From: Escarpia spicata
Taxonomy: Eukaryota > Annelida > Polychaeta > Sabellida > Siboglinidae
Assembly (NCBI GenBank): GCA_963995525.1
Contig: OZ023214.1
Location: forward strand, 43,023,998 to 43,087,997
Reading direction: 5' to 3'
DNA: 64,000 bases
Both the position numbers and the translations under genes were made by a program. The notes below the pieces were generated by a model that worked only from the letters and a program-made list of their open reading frames with translations, did not search any database and was not told the DNA's origin. How positions within the stretch are numbered: position 1 is the first letter of the stretch; each line of letters opens with the position of its first letter. Positions 21,880-31,075 of this stretch are shown one piece after another.

Positions 21880-22440
21880 TTTTCCTCTTAGACACCTTGA
21901 ACATCGAGTGCCAAGTTTTCAGGGATTAATCTATGACCCGTAAAATAGGACGTGATACGTACAACTTTTCAAAATATCCCATATATGTCAAGAAAAAGAC
22001 CCCATATATGTCAAGATTCTGACCCGTTATATAGTAAATCAGTTGTTCGGAACATAAAACCTAATGTGCGTGTAATACGTAAAATGTAACCTAACTATTG
22101 CAGGAACCCAGCGCACGCTACAAATACTTTGGGTAAACCGCCCCTAGCTGCGTCATAGACTTGGCAACATGAAGTAGACACTGACATAGTAATGCTCATG
22201 TCTTCCCTCGTGCCAATAGAATAGCAGTACGAATACTATGTAACAATTCCACACTATCACGACTAAGTCCTATAGACGTCACATTCTCTCGGACCTTCGT
22301 CATTTTGAACAAACAACGAGTATCGGCGAATACGTTATGGTGCTTATGTAACGATGCGGTGTGTTATCTAACATTTGGTAAATATTACATTCACGACTGA
22401 CTTCTACCAAGGCATCAGGTGACGGGCATTTTTTGCTACG
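21880..22440 (+). repeat. Dispersed repeat family B, copy 2
   Basis: Second copy of the sequence at 18840-19440 in the same orientation. It is cut off near 22440, where a LINE fragment begins. Confidence 0.6.
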
Positions 22441-22479
22441 TGTACAGCAAGCTAGATGAGGATAGTGGAAAGAAGATGG

Positions 22480-23075
22480 TATAGACCGAGACAGGGATGA
22501 GAATAATAAGGACGTGAAAGGTGGGACGGTGATCAAAGATAGAAGGTCTGGGAAAACTACTTCACGGAGCTTCTGAACCAGGAAGGAAATAACAATGACT
22601 TGGAATTGCCATCGCACGTAGAAGGGGAAGTGGAGATAGCTGATATTACTGATACAGATATGCAAACTGGGTTAAAACGGTTGAAGAAGGGGGGAGAGCA
22701 CCTGGTATAGACGAGATGCCTGTTGAGATGGTAATGGTAGCAGGGGAGAGTGGAATCAGCTAGTGTGGATGACAGGGTTAATTGTCCCAATATGGAAGAG
22801 GAAGGGAGATGTGCAAGATCCAGGGAATACAGAGGCATCACACTTCTAAGTCGCATCATGAAGCTCTAGAGAGGATCCTGGATGGGAGGATTCGAAAGAG
22901 AGTAGAACGGGAAGTAGGGGAAGAACAACAGGGATTCAGAAAAGGCAGAGGGACAATGTTTGCACTGAGACAGCTGGTGGAGATGCAAGAGAGAATGGCA
23001 GTGGGTTTTATGGATCTGGAGAAGGCCTATGACACAGTCCCAAGAGAGGTGGTGTTGGCATCAGTGAGATGGTTG
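22480..23075 (+). pseudogene. Non-LTR reverse transcriptase remnant
   Basis: Blocks in order over several frames: GRAPGIDEMPVEM (after one frame change); LIVPIWKRKGDVQDPGNYRG; LLERILDGRIRKRVEREVGE; QQGFRKGRGT; and MAVGFMDLEKAYDTVPREVV. These are the fingers and palm blocks of a LINE reverse transcriptase. The sequence becomes unrelated after 23075, so the 3' half is absent here. Confidence 0.8.
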
Positions 23076-23352
23076 AGAGTGCTACGTACGACTCTGCCAA
23101 CCATACCATCTGCACCCAGGCCAAGATGGCCCAATCCAGACCTGGTGTGTCAGAAGGATTTTGGCACTAAACTGTCATATCGGCGCAACTATAACCGACA
23201 CAATGATGTACGTCCACTACCGCCACTGTCCCCGGGGATACAGTAAGAGTCAGGACGGACATCGAGAAGAGTTGGACGAATAAAAGTGTCATAACCGATG
23301 GTCATACACAGTCCAGATCGAATCTGGCGTGTATCGTTGAAATATACGTCAT

Positions 23353-23562
23353 TTGCGAGTTGTCCCGCAGACACCAAGAGCACAGCCTAGTGTTCCTGTG
23401 ACAAGAGTAGTTCACCCTCAACCGACGGCTGTGTCTTCGAGCCCGGCCGCGAGTCCTTCTGGCGAGGCGTCATTGGTCCAGTCTCCAGCGTACACCAGTC
23501 CAGTGCTGCGTCGATCAAATACGTCTATAATCAGACCTGTGCGACTTATTGAAGAGCAGTGA
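23353..23562 (+). pseudogene. Probable Ty3/gypsy pol C-terminal remnant
   Basis: A Pro/Ser/Val-rich tail ends in PVLRRSNTSIIRPVRLIEEQ and a stop. Ty3/gypsy pol proteins often end with a Pro-rich stretch and an 'RRSxRxxRPPxRL' motif. The complete element at 26365-31075 ends in the similar RRSHRVVKPPDRLNL. No integrase precedes it here. Moderate confidence. Confidence 0.5.
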
Positions 23563-23755
23563 AGAGTGGCACTGTTGCCACAGTGTGGAGTTAAAGAAGA
23601 GTGACATTCTTGAGTTAAAAGAAGAGTGCATTGTTGTGTTAAAGGAGAGTGACATTCGTGTGTTAAAAGAAGAGTGATATGTTTGTGTTAAAGAAGAGTG
23701 GCGTTTTTGTGTTAATGAAGAGTGACACTGCTGTGTTAGAGAAGAGTGTAGCATT
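23560..23755 (+). repeat. 24-bp minisatellite, about 8 units
   Basis: Units like GTTAAAGAAGAGTGACATTC plus TTGT follow each other directly after the stop of the pol-like frame. The first unit contains the GAAGAG of that frame's last codons. Unit length is a multiple of three, so a minus-strand frame with an HSSLTQ-type repeat is an artefact. Confidence 0.85.
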
Positions 23756-23759
23756 AATT

Positions 23760-26364
23760 ACTTCAATTATTATGACGCCACATGTTTGTTTGAATAGTGT
23801 CTTGATGATACATGTGAGGCATGCAGGTTCATTTTTAATCCTAATATGGGGGAGTTGTCTATCGGTGTAGTCTGTGAGTTGTGTTTTGTTATACGCTCAT
23901 CTCTGTAAGTACTTGTCAGATACTGTCACAGAACAGAACAGCTAACAGTTATGCAAACATTACCTTCCAGCCTGTACACAAGTACATATTTGGAAGGATT
24001 AAGAGATCTGCATAGACTGCACTGTGGTGTTGGTAAGACGTGGTTCGGTGTCCAACGCGACAGTGGCGTATTTCCCTATAGAATTTGGGGTAGTACATAG
24101 TCCGGTTTATAGACCCCTTTGACCATGTTTTGTTATTTTTTTCGAAATAACCTATTATGATACTATAACCTTAGCTTGAACATCAAATGGGTAACTAAGT
24201 TTGTCTATCCATTCCGAGATCCTTGATACGCCACTGCCGCCAGTGTTGAGCCAATTTGATAGTTTTCTTCTATTTTTCCATAGATTGATCACCAATGTCA
24301 CTGGAAAAACATAATCTTAAGAATAACTTTTTAAGATGACAATTTCCCGAGAACGAATATCGGTAAGTTGTCTACATAAATGTGACATTCTGTGAGAGTC
24401 TAAATTACACATTAAAGGCAATCACGCCATATATCTGATGCTGCAAAAGTAATGAAAGTGTAGACCCTATATATTATAGTTGTATGTTGTAAAAACCATT
24501 AAAATATACATATTAAATAGTAATATCGATTAAAATGAATTTTTATTTTAGTGAGTATCATTTATCTATGTATAATATATATATACCCCTACGCCACAAG
24601 GGGAATATATAGTATATGTGGCGTGATTACCTTTAAATACACATTTTAATAAAAAACTGACGTTAAAATCGTACACTTGTCTCTCAGATTATACAAAATG
24701 GTCATGTAAACAACTCATTTAAGAACCAAATTTTTTTTAACAGTGTTTATGTTATCATTAACAACTTTAATAAACGTTTAGCCGAAATATATGGGTTACT
24801 GAACGACGCAAACTAGACTACTGTTCCCAGGTCTTTGACCGGTGAATACCACATGGCGTTGTTTGTTTGATTTAAAATATGTGTTCAACAATTTTTTTCT
24901 AGTTAACTAGCAGTAGTAGAATTATAATCTTGATTATAGTTTGTAAATGGTTAGTTTTTATTAACCGTTTTACATATCTCGAAATGCCTTTTATTCCCCT
25001 TTAAGCGTTTTGAGTGCATACAAATGAGCAGCACCGACATGTTCAGATAGATAATGGTCAAAATAATAAATGTTATCATAAAATTACTTCCCTGCGAACG
25101 CCAACGAAGGGCCAAAGAAACCGTGATGTAGGCGCTGCTCGGACCAATACCTCGGTTTGCCGAATCCAGTATAGTCTCCCTGCTGCTAGGTAACCACTGT
25201 GAAGCTTCCTTCTAACAGTAGAATTACCGCCTCGATGGTTGAGGCCTGTGTGGCTGAAGCCATGTCGTGATACGTGAGAGCACATCCCAACAAGCCGAGA
25301 CGTGGTTGTGTTCATCACTTGATAGGGGCTGCATTTTTCCATCATAACATGCTATGATGGCCTGTTAATTTTTTTATCAAGGCTACACATACCACTCCTT
25401 AAATTCGTCTCAGTTGACCAATTAACCGTCAATAAAATGAGTCGATTAACGCATGTCCACCAGCAGAATAAATGAAGCTATAGTGTAGTTTACGCATGAA
25501 TAACTGACTGGTTGTCAGGAACCTATACATCAACCTATTCATGCCAAAAAAACAATATTACCATCAAAGAAATATGCGTAAAGTCAAGGTGGTAAGTTTC
25601 TTTTGACGCTGAGTTTATTCAGGTGAAATTTGCGTTTGTAGGTCGGATAGGAGCGTAGTCCAACATGCGTCGGTGCACATCGGATCCCCCCACCAAGAGT
25701 GCGAAGCCACAAAAACAGCCGACGCTAGACACCACAGGAATCAAACCACGAACAACACACGTATGTCACAAGGAAAGGACGAATCCGTAAATGTCATAGT
25801 TATATAGTTACCGCCAACTGAGTGATTGTGGAGTTATCGTTAACAGATATAGAAGGACTAGACGATACGGCCTAGCATTAGTGAAGGAACAGTGTAGATT
25901 AGATATACAAATTATAAGTTATCACAGAGGACTATAAATGATTGCAACCATTGATTTACTGGGGGTGTAAAATGCTAGCAAAGGGAATGTTTAAAAAAAA
26001 AATTGACAAACATCTCAGAAGGGCGGGTTTCACACAGATATGACAATGCTGGACTTGAGATATGCCAATTATAAAGGCTTCCTTGTCTATTTGCTATCTG
26101 TGTTGTTTGCTCTGGAAGGCAACCTTGTTAAAATCTTGTTCAGAATTCTCCTCCGTGGACTGAGACCTTGTCGTGGTGGGGGAGCTTGAGTGTTCCTATC
26201 GACCCATGAGCCGTGGAGTCGCCTATACATGACGAACAGCTCTGGGGGACAGGATCCAGACTAAGCACAGTCCGAAATGTCTTCCACGCTGGATCAGAGG
26301 AATCTGTTCTCGGCATTTATTGAGATGAAAATGAATGATGTTGCAAAAATATAACGTAATCTAC
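23760..26364. other. Intergenic; no gene recognised
   Basis: No supported gene. It holds a TTAA MITE (24416-24632). A minus-strand frame at 25076-25345 (89 codons) shows no domain. Sequence near 26150-26300 (GACCTTGTCGTGGTGGGGGA) looks like part of an unidentified repeat. Confidence 0.55.
24416..24632 (+). mobile_element. TTAA-flanked MITE (Kolobok- or piggyBac-like)
   Basis: Ends AGGCAATCACGCCA (24416-24429) and, inverted, AGGTAATCACGCCA (24619-24632): 13 of 14 match. TTAA lies on both sides (24412-24415, 24633-24636). The element is 217 bp with no coding capacity. It shares the AGGC/AGGT start and TTAA target with the element at 1389-2430. Confidence 0.75.
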
Positions 26365-26520
26365 TGTCGTGTACTGGCCGTGGGCTGTGCGTACAGCGAC
26401 ATTATAGAATGAATATTCTCGTAGAGAAAGTACGAACACGTTTATTGTGACACATCGAGATGTAAAAAGGAAAAGAGGAAACGGGGCATGGTAAACGGTT
26501 CCGCGATCAAGGATCTAACA
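26365..26520 (-). repeat. 3' LTR of the Ty3/gypsy element
   Basis: 156 bp. It differs from the 5' LTR by two substitutions and one A insertion, as read by eye. Confidence 0.93.
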
Positions 26521-26743
26521 TTCCTCCCCCTTTAAGAAGAACATAATTAGTATAATTATTAAAATGTAAACTTTTAACGCAAACAAGAGTCCCTTATACG
26601 TATCAATGTCATATCTAAGATAGCTAGTATGCCATTGTTTATAGTACTAATCTAGTGCTCTCGCGACTAGCCACATCTACCGAAACCTAGTCTATTCTGG
26701 CTATCTTGATCTATGCATTGTCCGTTATGACAAGTTCACAAGT

Positions 26744-29700
26744 TTACAAGTTCAATCTGTCCGGTGGCTTCACCACTCTGTGTGATCTTCTCAGCGGTAC
26801 TACCACGTCTGGTACTACACAGGACTGCGACCGTTCAACTGTTGGTCTTGAGATCACCTCTCCTGTGGCGGTACCCGTAGTCACGTCCGAGTTGCCAGAT
26901 GATAGTGGTGTCGATGTTGTTCGCTCGAACCAAGGTAGTACTTCACGTTCTGCAAGCCTCGGTGGAAGTTGAGGTTCTTCAACCCTCAATGGTACCAGAC
27001 GCTCTTCCGTCGCCTCGATCGGCCTTCTCTCGCGCAAATGATCCTGGTGACGCTTCCACACTCTGTCATCCTGCAGACGTACCTCGAAGGTCAGCGGACC
27101 CAGCCGGTTCTCTATCACCGCAGCGACCCATTTCGGTTGTTCCTGAAAGTTCAACGCCCAGACACAGTCTCCTGTCATGAAACTTCGCTCCACTGCTCTC
27201 TGGTCGTGGCGTTCTTTGTCTTCTTCCTGTTTGCGCAAGACTCGGTTCTGAATGGATGGTCGTAGAAGATCCAGTCGTGTGCTCGGTGGTGTCTTCAACA
27301 CAAACTCTGTTGGAGCTCTGCCGGTTGTAGCTTGTGGAGTTACCCTGTAGCGTGCTAGGAAGGTGTAGAGACGATCTTCTAGGTTGCCATTTGTCTTCTT
27401 CAACCCTGCTTTTACAGTCTGAACGGCGCGTTCAGCTAAGCCATTACTGGATGGGTGATAAGGTGAAGACTTGATGTGTTTGATTCCGTTAGCTCGACAA
27501 AACTGTTCAAACTCCTCACTGGTGAAACAGCTTCCGTTATCTGATACCACTGTGCTTGGTAGACCCAAAATCGCAAACGTCTGTCTTAGCTTCGTGAGAG
27601 TTGCACTGGTTGTCGCAGCTGATACAACGTGTGCATCGATGTACTTGCTGTGAGCATCGACTATGATGAGTATCATACGTCCCTCGAACGGTCCCGCATA
27701 ATCAATGTGTATTCGATGCCACGTTCGTCCCGGCCATTCACATGGATGCAGTGGTGCCACTGGTGGTTGTTTGCTGTGTATTTGGCATGTCGTGCAGTCC
27801 TTAACACACATCTCGATTTCAGCGTCCAAACCTGGCCACCAGAGGTAGCTTCGGGCTAACGCCTTCATCTTCACTATGCCCGGATGCGTCTCGTGTAGTT
27901 CTTTCAACAACGTGTCACGACCCTTTGGTGGTACGATGACTCTTGCTCCCCACATCAGCACCCCGTGTTGGACACTCAGTTCGTCTTTCCTTCGAGAGTA
28001 ACTCTCCCACTCGCGTGGTACATCGTTAGGCCATCCTCCTTCCACGAACCGTAGAACTTGTGACAGCATCGGATCGTTTGCTGTCCATTTAGCGATGTGT
28101 TCTGCCGTGATGGGTGTATCGTTCATGGTTGCAAGTGCTAGAACCACTTCCTCCGGGACTGGTACTCGTTCAGGAATGTCTGGTAGCGGCAAGCGACTCA
28201 ATCCGTCTGCATGACAGATACTCGTACCCGGTCTGTACTCCAGATGGTACTGATAGTTGCTTAGTGTTAGTGCCCATCTCTGAATGCGTGCACTAGCCAT
28301 TGCGGAGATGGCACGATCTTCCTTCAACAGCCCGACCAACGGCTTGTGGTCGGTCTGCAACGTGAAGTCCCTCCCGTAAAGGTACTTATGGAACTTGGAT
28401 ATCCCGAAGACCAACGACAACGCTTCCTTTTCCAGCTGTGCGTACTTCTTTTCCGCTGTGGAGAGAGAGCGTGATGCGTATGCGATAGGCTTGTCGCTGC
28501 CATCGGGCAATCTGTGTGACAGTACGCTTCCAATCCCGTAAGGAGATGCGTCACTGCTCAAGATGATCGGGAGTTCACGGTTGTAGTGTACAAGCACATC
28601 TGAAGAAACAAGCAGTGCCTTAGACTCATCGAAAGCCTTTTGTTGCGCCGGACCCCACTTCCACTTTGTGTGTTGGCGTGTCATTTCATGCAGCGGAGCA
28701 AGCAGCGTACTGAGATTGCGCAAGAAGTTGTGATAGTAGTGAATGAGTCCTAGATAACTCCTCAACTCCTGTACATTCTGTGGTGCAGGCGCGTTCTGTA
28801 CTGCTCGCACTTTGTCTTCCGTAGGATGAATATCTTCAGCATCAATCGCATGACCTAGATAGGTGCACGATTTCTGACGAAACGCACATTTCTCCTTCTT
28901 CAGGCGTAACCCTGCGTCTTGTAGTCGCGTTAGCACAATAGCCAGATTACGATCATGCTCTTCTGGCGTTCTTCCTGTGACCAGGATGTCGTCGAGGTAG
29001 ACTACAGTCATGGGTATGTTCTGTAGTAACTGCGCCATGATTCTCTGGAAGATACCTGGAGAAGAACTCACACCGAAAGGCAGACGTTCGAATGCGAACA
29101 GCCCTTTCGACGTGTTGATTGTAGTCAACGGACGTGATTCTTCATCCAGTACGACCTGTTGATACGCATGGCTCATGTCCAGCGTTGTGTACAGTGTACC
29201 ACCTGCTAATTTTGTAAACAGATCAGATACGTTCGGGATCGGGTACTTGTCTACCTTGACGGCTCTGTTGATGGTTACCTTATAGTCGCCACAGATTCTG
29301 ACTGCGCCGGTAGACTTCAAGACCGGTACAACGGGCGCGGCCCACTCAGAATACTCCACAGGACGGATGATTCCGGCCTTCTGCATACGATCTAACTCGT
29401 CCTCTACTTTGGCTCGTAAAGCAAGAGGTACAGGTCGAGGTTTACAATACCTCGGTTTAACCGTGTCATCAACGTAGAACTTTGCAGTCAGCCCCTTTAG
29501 AGTGCCTAGTCCCTCACTGAACATTGATTCGTAAGGCTTTAGGAAGTCCTCTCTGTCTACCTGGTTCACGGTAGCCCAGTTCACTTTCAACACTGTTAGC
29601 CAGTCCCTTCCCAGCAGGTTAGGTCCCGACCCAGGCACTACGATTGCCTGCAGCCTGTGCTGTTGATTGTTGTGACAAACGTTCACCTGTGCTCGCCCTA

Positions 29701-29989
29701 AAGGCTCAATTGTGGTACCTGCGTACGTTCGCAACCTCGGAACGTTACGCGTGTCGAGAGTGAGCACAGATGTCTTGCAGATTTTAGCCCACTCATCCCC
29801 CGATATAAGCGAAACTGCTGCTCCGGTATCTATCTCCATAGCCACTTCACTTCCCTCTATCTGGACATTGCAAATGTACGGTGGTATGGTGTGGGTGGCA
29901 CTTGTGTGATACAAGCCAAGTGTGTATGTGTCTTCATATAACTTGTCATTGCGTTGCGAGTGTGTGTCTGTTGAGTGTTTGCATTGCAC
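26744..29989 (-). CDS. Ty3/gypsy pol polyprotein (protease, RT, RNase H, integrase)
   Basis: An intact frame of 1,081 residues counted from the first Met. Aspartic protease DTG is at 54-56. RT has the LDMSHAYQQV block near 280 and YLDD at 331-334. RNase H has SSDASPYGIGS near 478 and TDHKPL near 556. Integrase has a zinc-binding HH-CC region (His699/702, Cys732/735) and a DDE core with Asp763, Asp817 and Glu853, spacing D-x53-D-x35-E. The C-terminus ends RRSHRVVKPPDRLNL. All catalytic residues are present, so activity is possible. The protein copies the element RNA into DNA and inserts it. It is probably made by -1 frameshifting from gag; the Met start may not be used. Confidence 0.95.
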   Translation of the reverse strand: MQCKHSTDTHSQRNDKLYEDTYTLGLYHTSATHTIPPYICNVQIEGSEVAMEIDTGAAVSLISGDEWAKICKTSVLTLDTRNVPRLRTYAGTTIEPLGRAQVNVCHNNQQHRLQAIVVPGSGPNLLGRDWLTVLKVNWATVNQVDREDFLKPYESMFSEGLGTLKGLTAKFYVDDTVKPRYCKPRPVPLALRAKVEDELDRMQKAGIIRPVEYSEWAAPVVPVLKSTGAVRICGDYKVTINRAVKVDKYPIPNVSDLFTKLAGGTLYTTLDMSHAYQQVVLDEESRPLTTINTSKGLFAFERLPFGVSSSPGIFQRIMAQLLQNIPMTVVYLDDILVTGRTPEEHDRNLAIVLTRLQDAGLRLKKEKCAFRQKSCTYLGHAIDAEDIHPTEDKVRAVQNAPAPQNVQELRSYLGLIHYYHNFLRNLSTLLAPLHEMTRQHTKWKWGPAQQKAFDESKALLVSSDVLVHYNRELPIILSSDASPYGIGSVLSHRLPDGSDKPIAYASRSLSTAEKKYAQLEKEALSLVFGISKFHKYLYGRDFTLQTDHKPLVGLLKEDRAISAMASARIQRWALTLSNYQYHLEYRPGTSICHADGLSRLPLPDIPERVPVPEEVVLALATMNDTPITAEHIAKWTANDPMLSQVLRFVEGGWPNDVPREWESYSRRKDELSVQHGVLMWGARVIVPPKGRDTLLKELHETHPGIVKMKALARSYLWWPGLDAEIEMCVKDCTTCQIHSKQPPVAPLHPCEWPGRTWHRIHIDYAGPFEGRMILIIVDAHSKYIDAHVVSAATTSATLTKLRQTFAILGLPSTVVSDNGSCFTSEEFEQFCRANGIKHIKSSPYHPSSNGLAERAVQTVKAGLKKTNGNLEDRLYTFLARYRVTPQATTGRAPTEFVLKTPPSTRLDLLRPSIQNRVLRKQEEDKERHDQRAVERSFMTGDCVWALNFQEQPKWVAAVIENRLGPLTFEVRLQDDRVWKRHQDHLRERRPIEATEERLVPLRVEEPQLPPRLAEREVLPWFERTTSTPLSSGNSDVTTGTATGEVISRPTVERSQSCVVPDVVVPLRRSHRVVKPPDRLNL

Positions 29990-30852
29990 ACATTAGCAAA
30001 GTGATTTAGCTTTTGACACTTGTAGCATCTCCTGCCCCAAGCTTTGCACATTCGCCGATCGTCGTGTGGCGGTCCACCACAGCCTGAGCATGCTGGTGCT
30101 GCCCCCTTGTGACGTCTGTACCGCTGCCGACTACTCACGACTGGTCGATCGTCTCGACGTGGCGTCCCTTGGCGATCAGGCGGAAAACGCTTTCTTGGTG
30201 GATTGCTATCTCTGTGTGTCGCCACCTGGCGACCAAAGCTGAAACCTCCACGTGAAGAGTTGCGCCGCCCCTCGTCATTCGATACGGCGTGGACAGGCCT
30301 CGGTACGGTCGAAAAAGAGTTTCTCATGATTTTCGACTGCTGTAGCGTAGCTTCCAGTGTGCGCCCGAACGTCAGTAACTTCTCTAGCGTGATTGTAGGT
30401 TCACTTAACCCCTTTTCACGCACTTTTGACATGGCACATTTTTGGATGATTTGCGACTTCACTTCTCTGTCTTTCTCATGGAACTTACAGTTTTTGGCTA
30501 GTTGCTGCAATCGTGCATTGAATTGGTCCAGCGTCTCTGACGACGTCTGTTCAGCCTGTCGGAACTTGAATATTTCATATTCTTCATTGCCCTGCGGCCT
30601 GAAGTAAGCAGTGAGCTTCCGCTTGGTTTCTGCGAAATCATCATTTTCTGTCACCCCCACTGCTTCACTCAATTCAAACACTGCCTCACCAGCATAATGA
30701 AGCAACATCGCTCTCATTCTTGTATCGTTCTGAATGTCTTTAGCCACCACAAAGTTCTCAAAGCGCCTCACCCAACGTTCCCAACGATGGCCTGCGCTGT
30801 CAGTCGGCTCCAGCGAAAAATGTGCGACGTCAGCGACAGTTTCCATTTTCAC
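29857..30852 (-). CDS. Ty3/gypsy gag protein
   Basis: An open frame of 331 residues forming the capsid/nucleocapsid precursor. The N-terminal two thirds is capsid-like (WERWVRRFENFVVAKDI near 24-40, then a helical region with ETLDQFNARLQQLAKNCKF). Two zinc knuckles lie near the C-terminus: CX2CX4HX5C at 255-269 and CX2CX4HX4C at 276-289. The last 133 nt overlap pol, which is in the -1 frame. The start Met lies 69 nt after the 5' LTR edge, close to the primer-binding site. No canonical slippery heptamer was identified in the overlap. Confidence 0.92.
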   Translation of the reverse strand: MKMETVADVAHFSLEPTDSAGHRWERWVRRFENFVVAKDIQNDTRMRAMLLHYAGEAVFELSEAVGVTENDDFAETKRKLTAYFRPQGNEEYEIFKFRQAEQTSSETLDQFNARLQQLAKNCKFHEKDREVKSQIIQKCAMSKVREKGLSEPTITLEKLLTFGRTLEATLQQSKIMRNSFSTVPRPVHAVSNDEGRRNSSRGGFSFGRQVATHRDSNPPRKRFPPDRQGTPRRDDRPVVSSRQRYRRHKGAAPACSGCGGPPHDDRRMCKAWGRRCYKCQKLNHFANVCNANTQQTHTRNAMTSYMKTHTHLACITQVPPTPYHRTFAMSR

Positions 30853-30920
30853 ACAGAAATTAGACGTAGTCTAGTTCAAAGTAACTCGTAGAGTTGTCAG
30901 TTTACCTCGTCGCCAATTAA

Positions 30921-31075
30921 TGTCGTGTACTGGCCGTGGGCTGTGCGTACAGCGACATTATAGAATGAAGATTCTCGTAGAGAAAGTACGAACACGTTTA
31001 TTGTGACACATTGAGATGTAAAAGGAAAAGAGGAAACGGGGCATGGTAAACGGTTCCGCGATCAAGGATCTAACA
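30921..31075 (-). repeat. 5' LTR of the Ty3/gypsy element
   Basis: 155 bp, very short for an LTR. It presumably carries the promoter of the element; no clear TATA box was identified. Confidence 0.93.

Larger units (their letters stand above)
26365..31075 (-). mobile_element. Complete Ty3/gypsy LTR retrotransposon
   Basis: The 4,711-bp element is read on the minus strand: 5' LTR 30921-31075, gag, pol, 3' LTR 26365-26520. LTRs start TGTTAGATCC and end CACGACA. Next to the 5' LTR, TTAATTGGCGACGAGGT is a candidate primer-binding site. The purine tract AAAGGGGGAGGAA directly precedes the 3' LTR. gag and pol are both open, and pol lies in the -1 frame with a 133-nt overlap. No matching target duplication is seen (TCTAC versus ATATC on the plus strand). 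Confidence 0.95.

Noticed and set aside
23189..23383. Minus-strand frame with GDSGG, resembling a trypsin-type active site
   Set aside because: No other serine protease feature surrounds it; the region joins unrelated repeat fragments, so this is chance.
26706..28296. Plus-strand frames across the Ty3/gypsy pol
   Set aside because: Antisense shadows of an intact pol gene.
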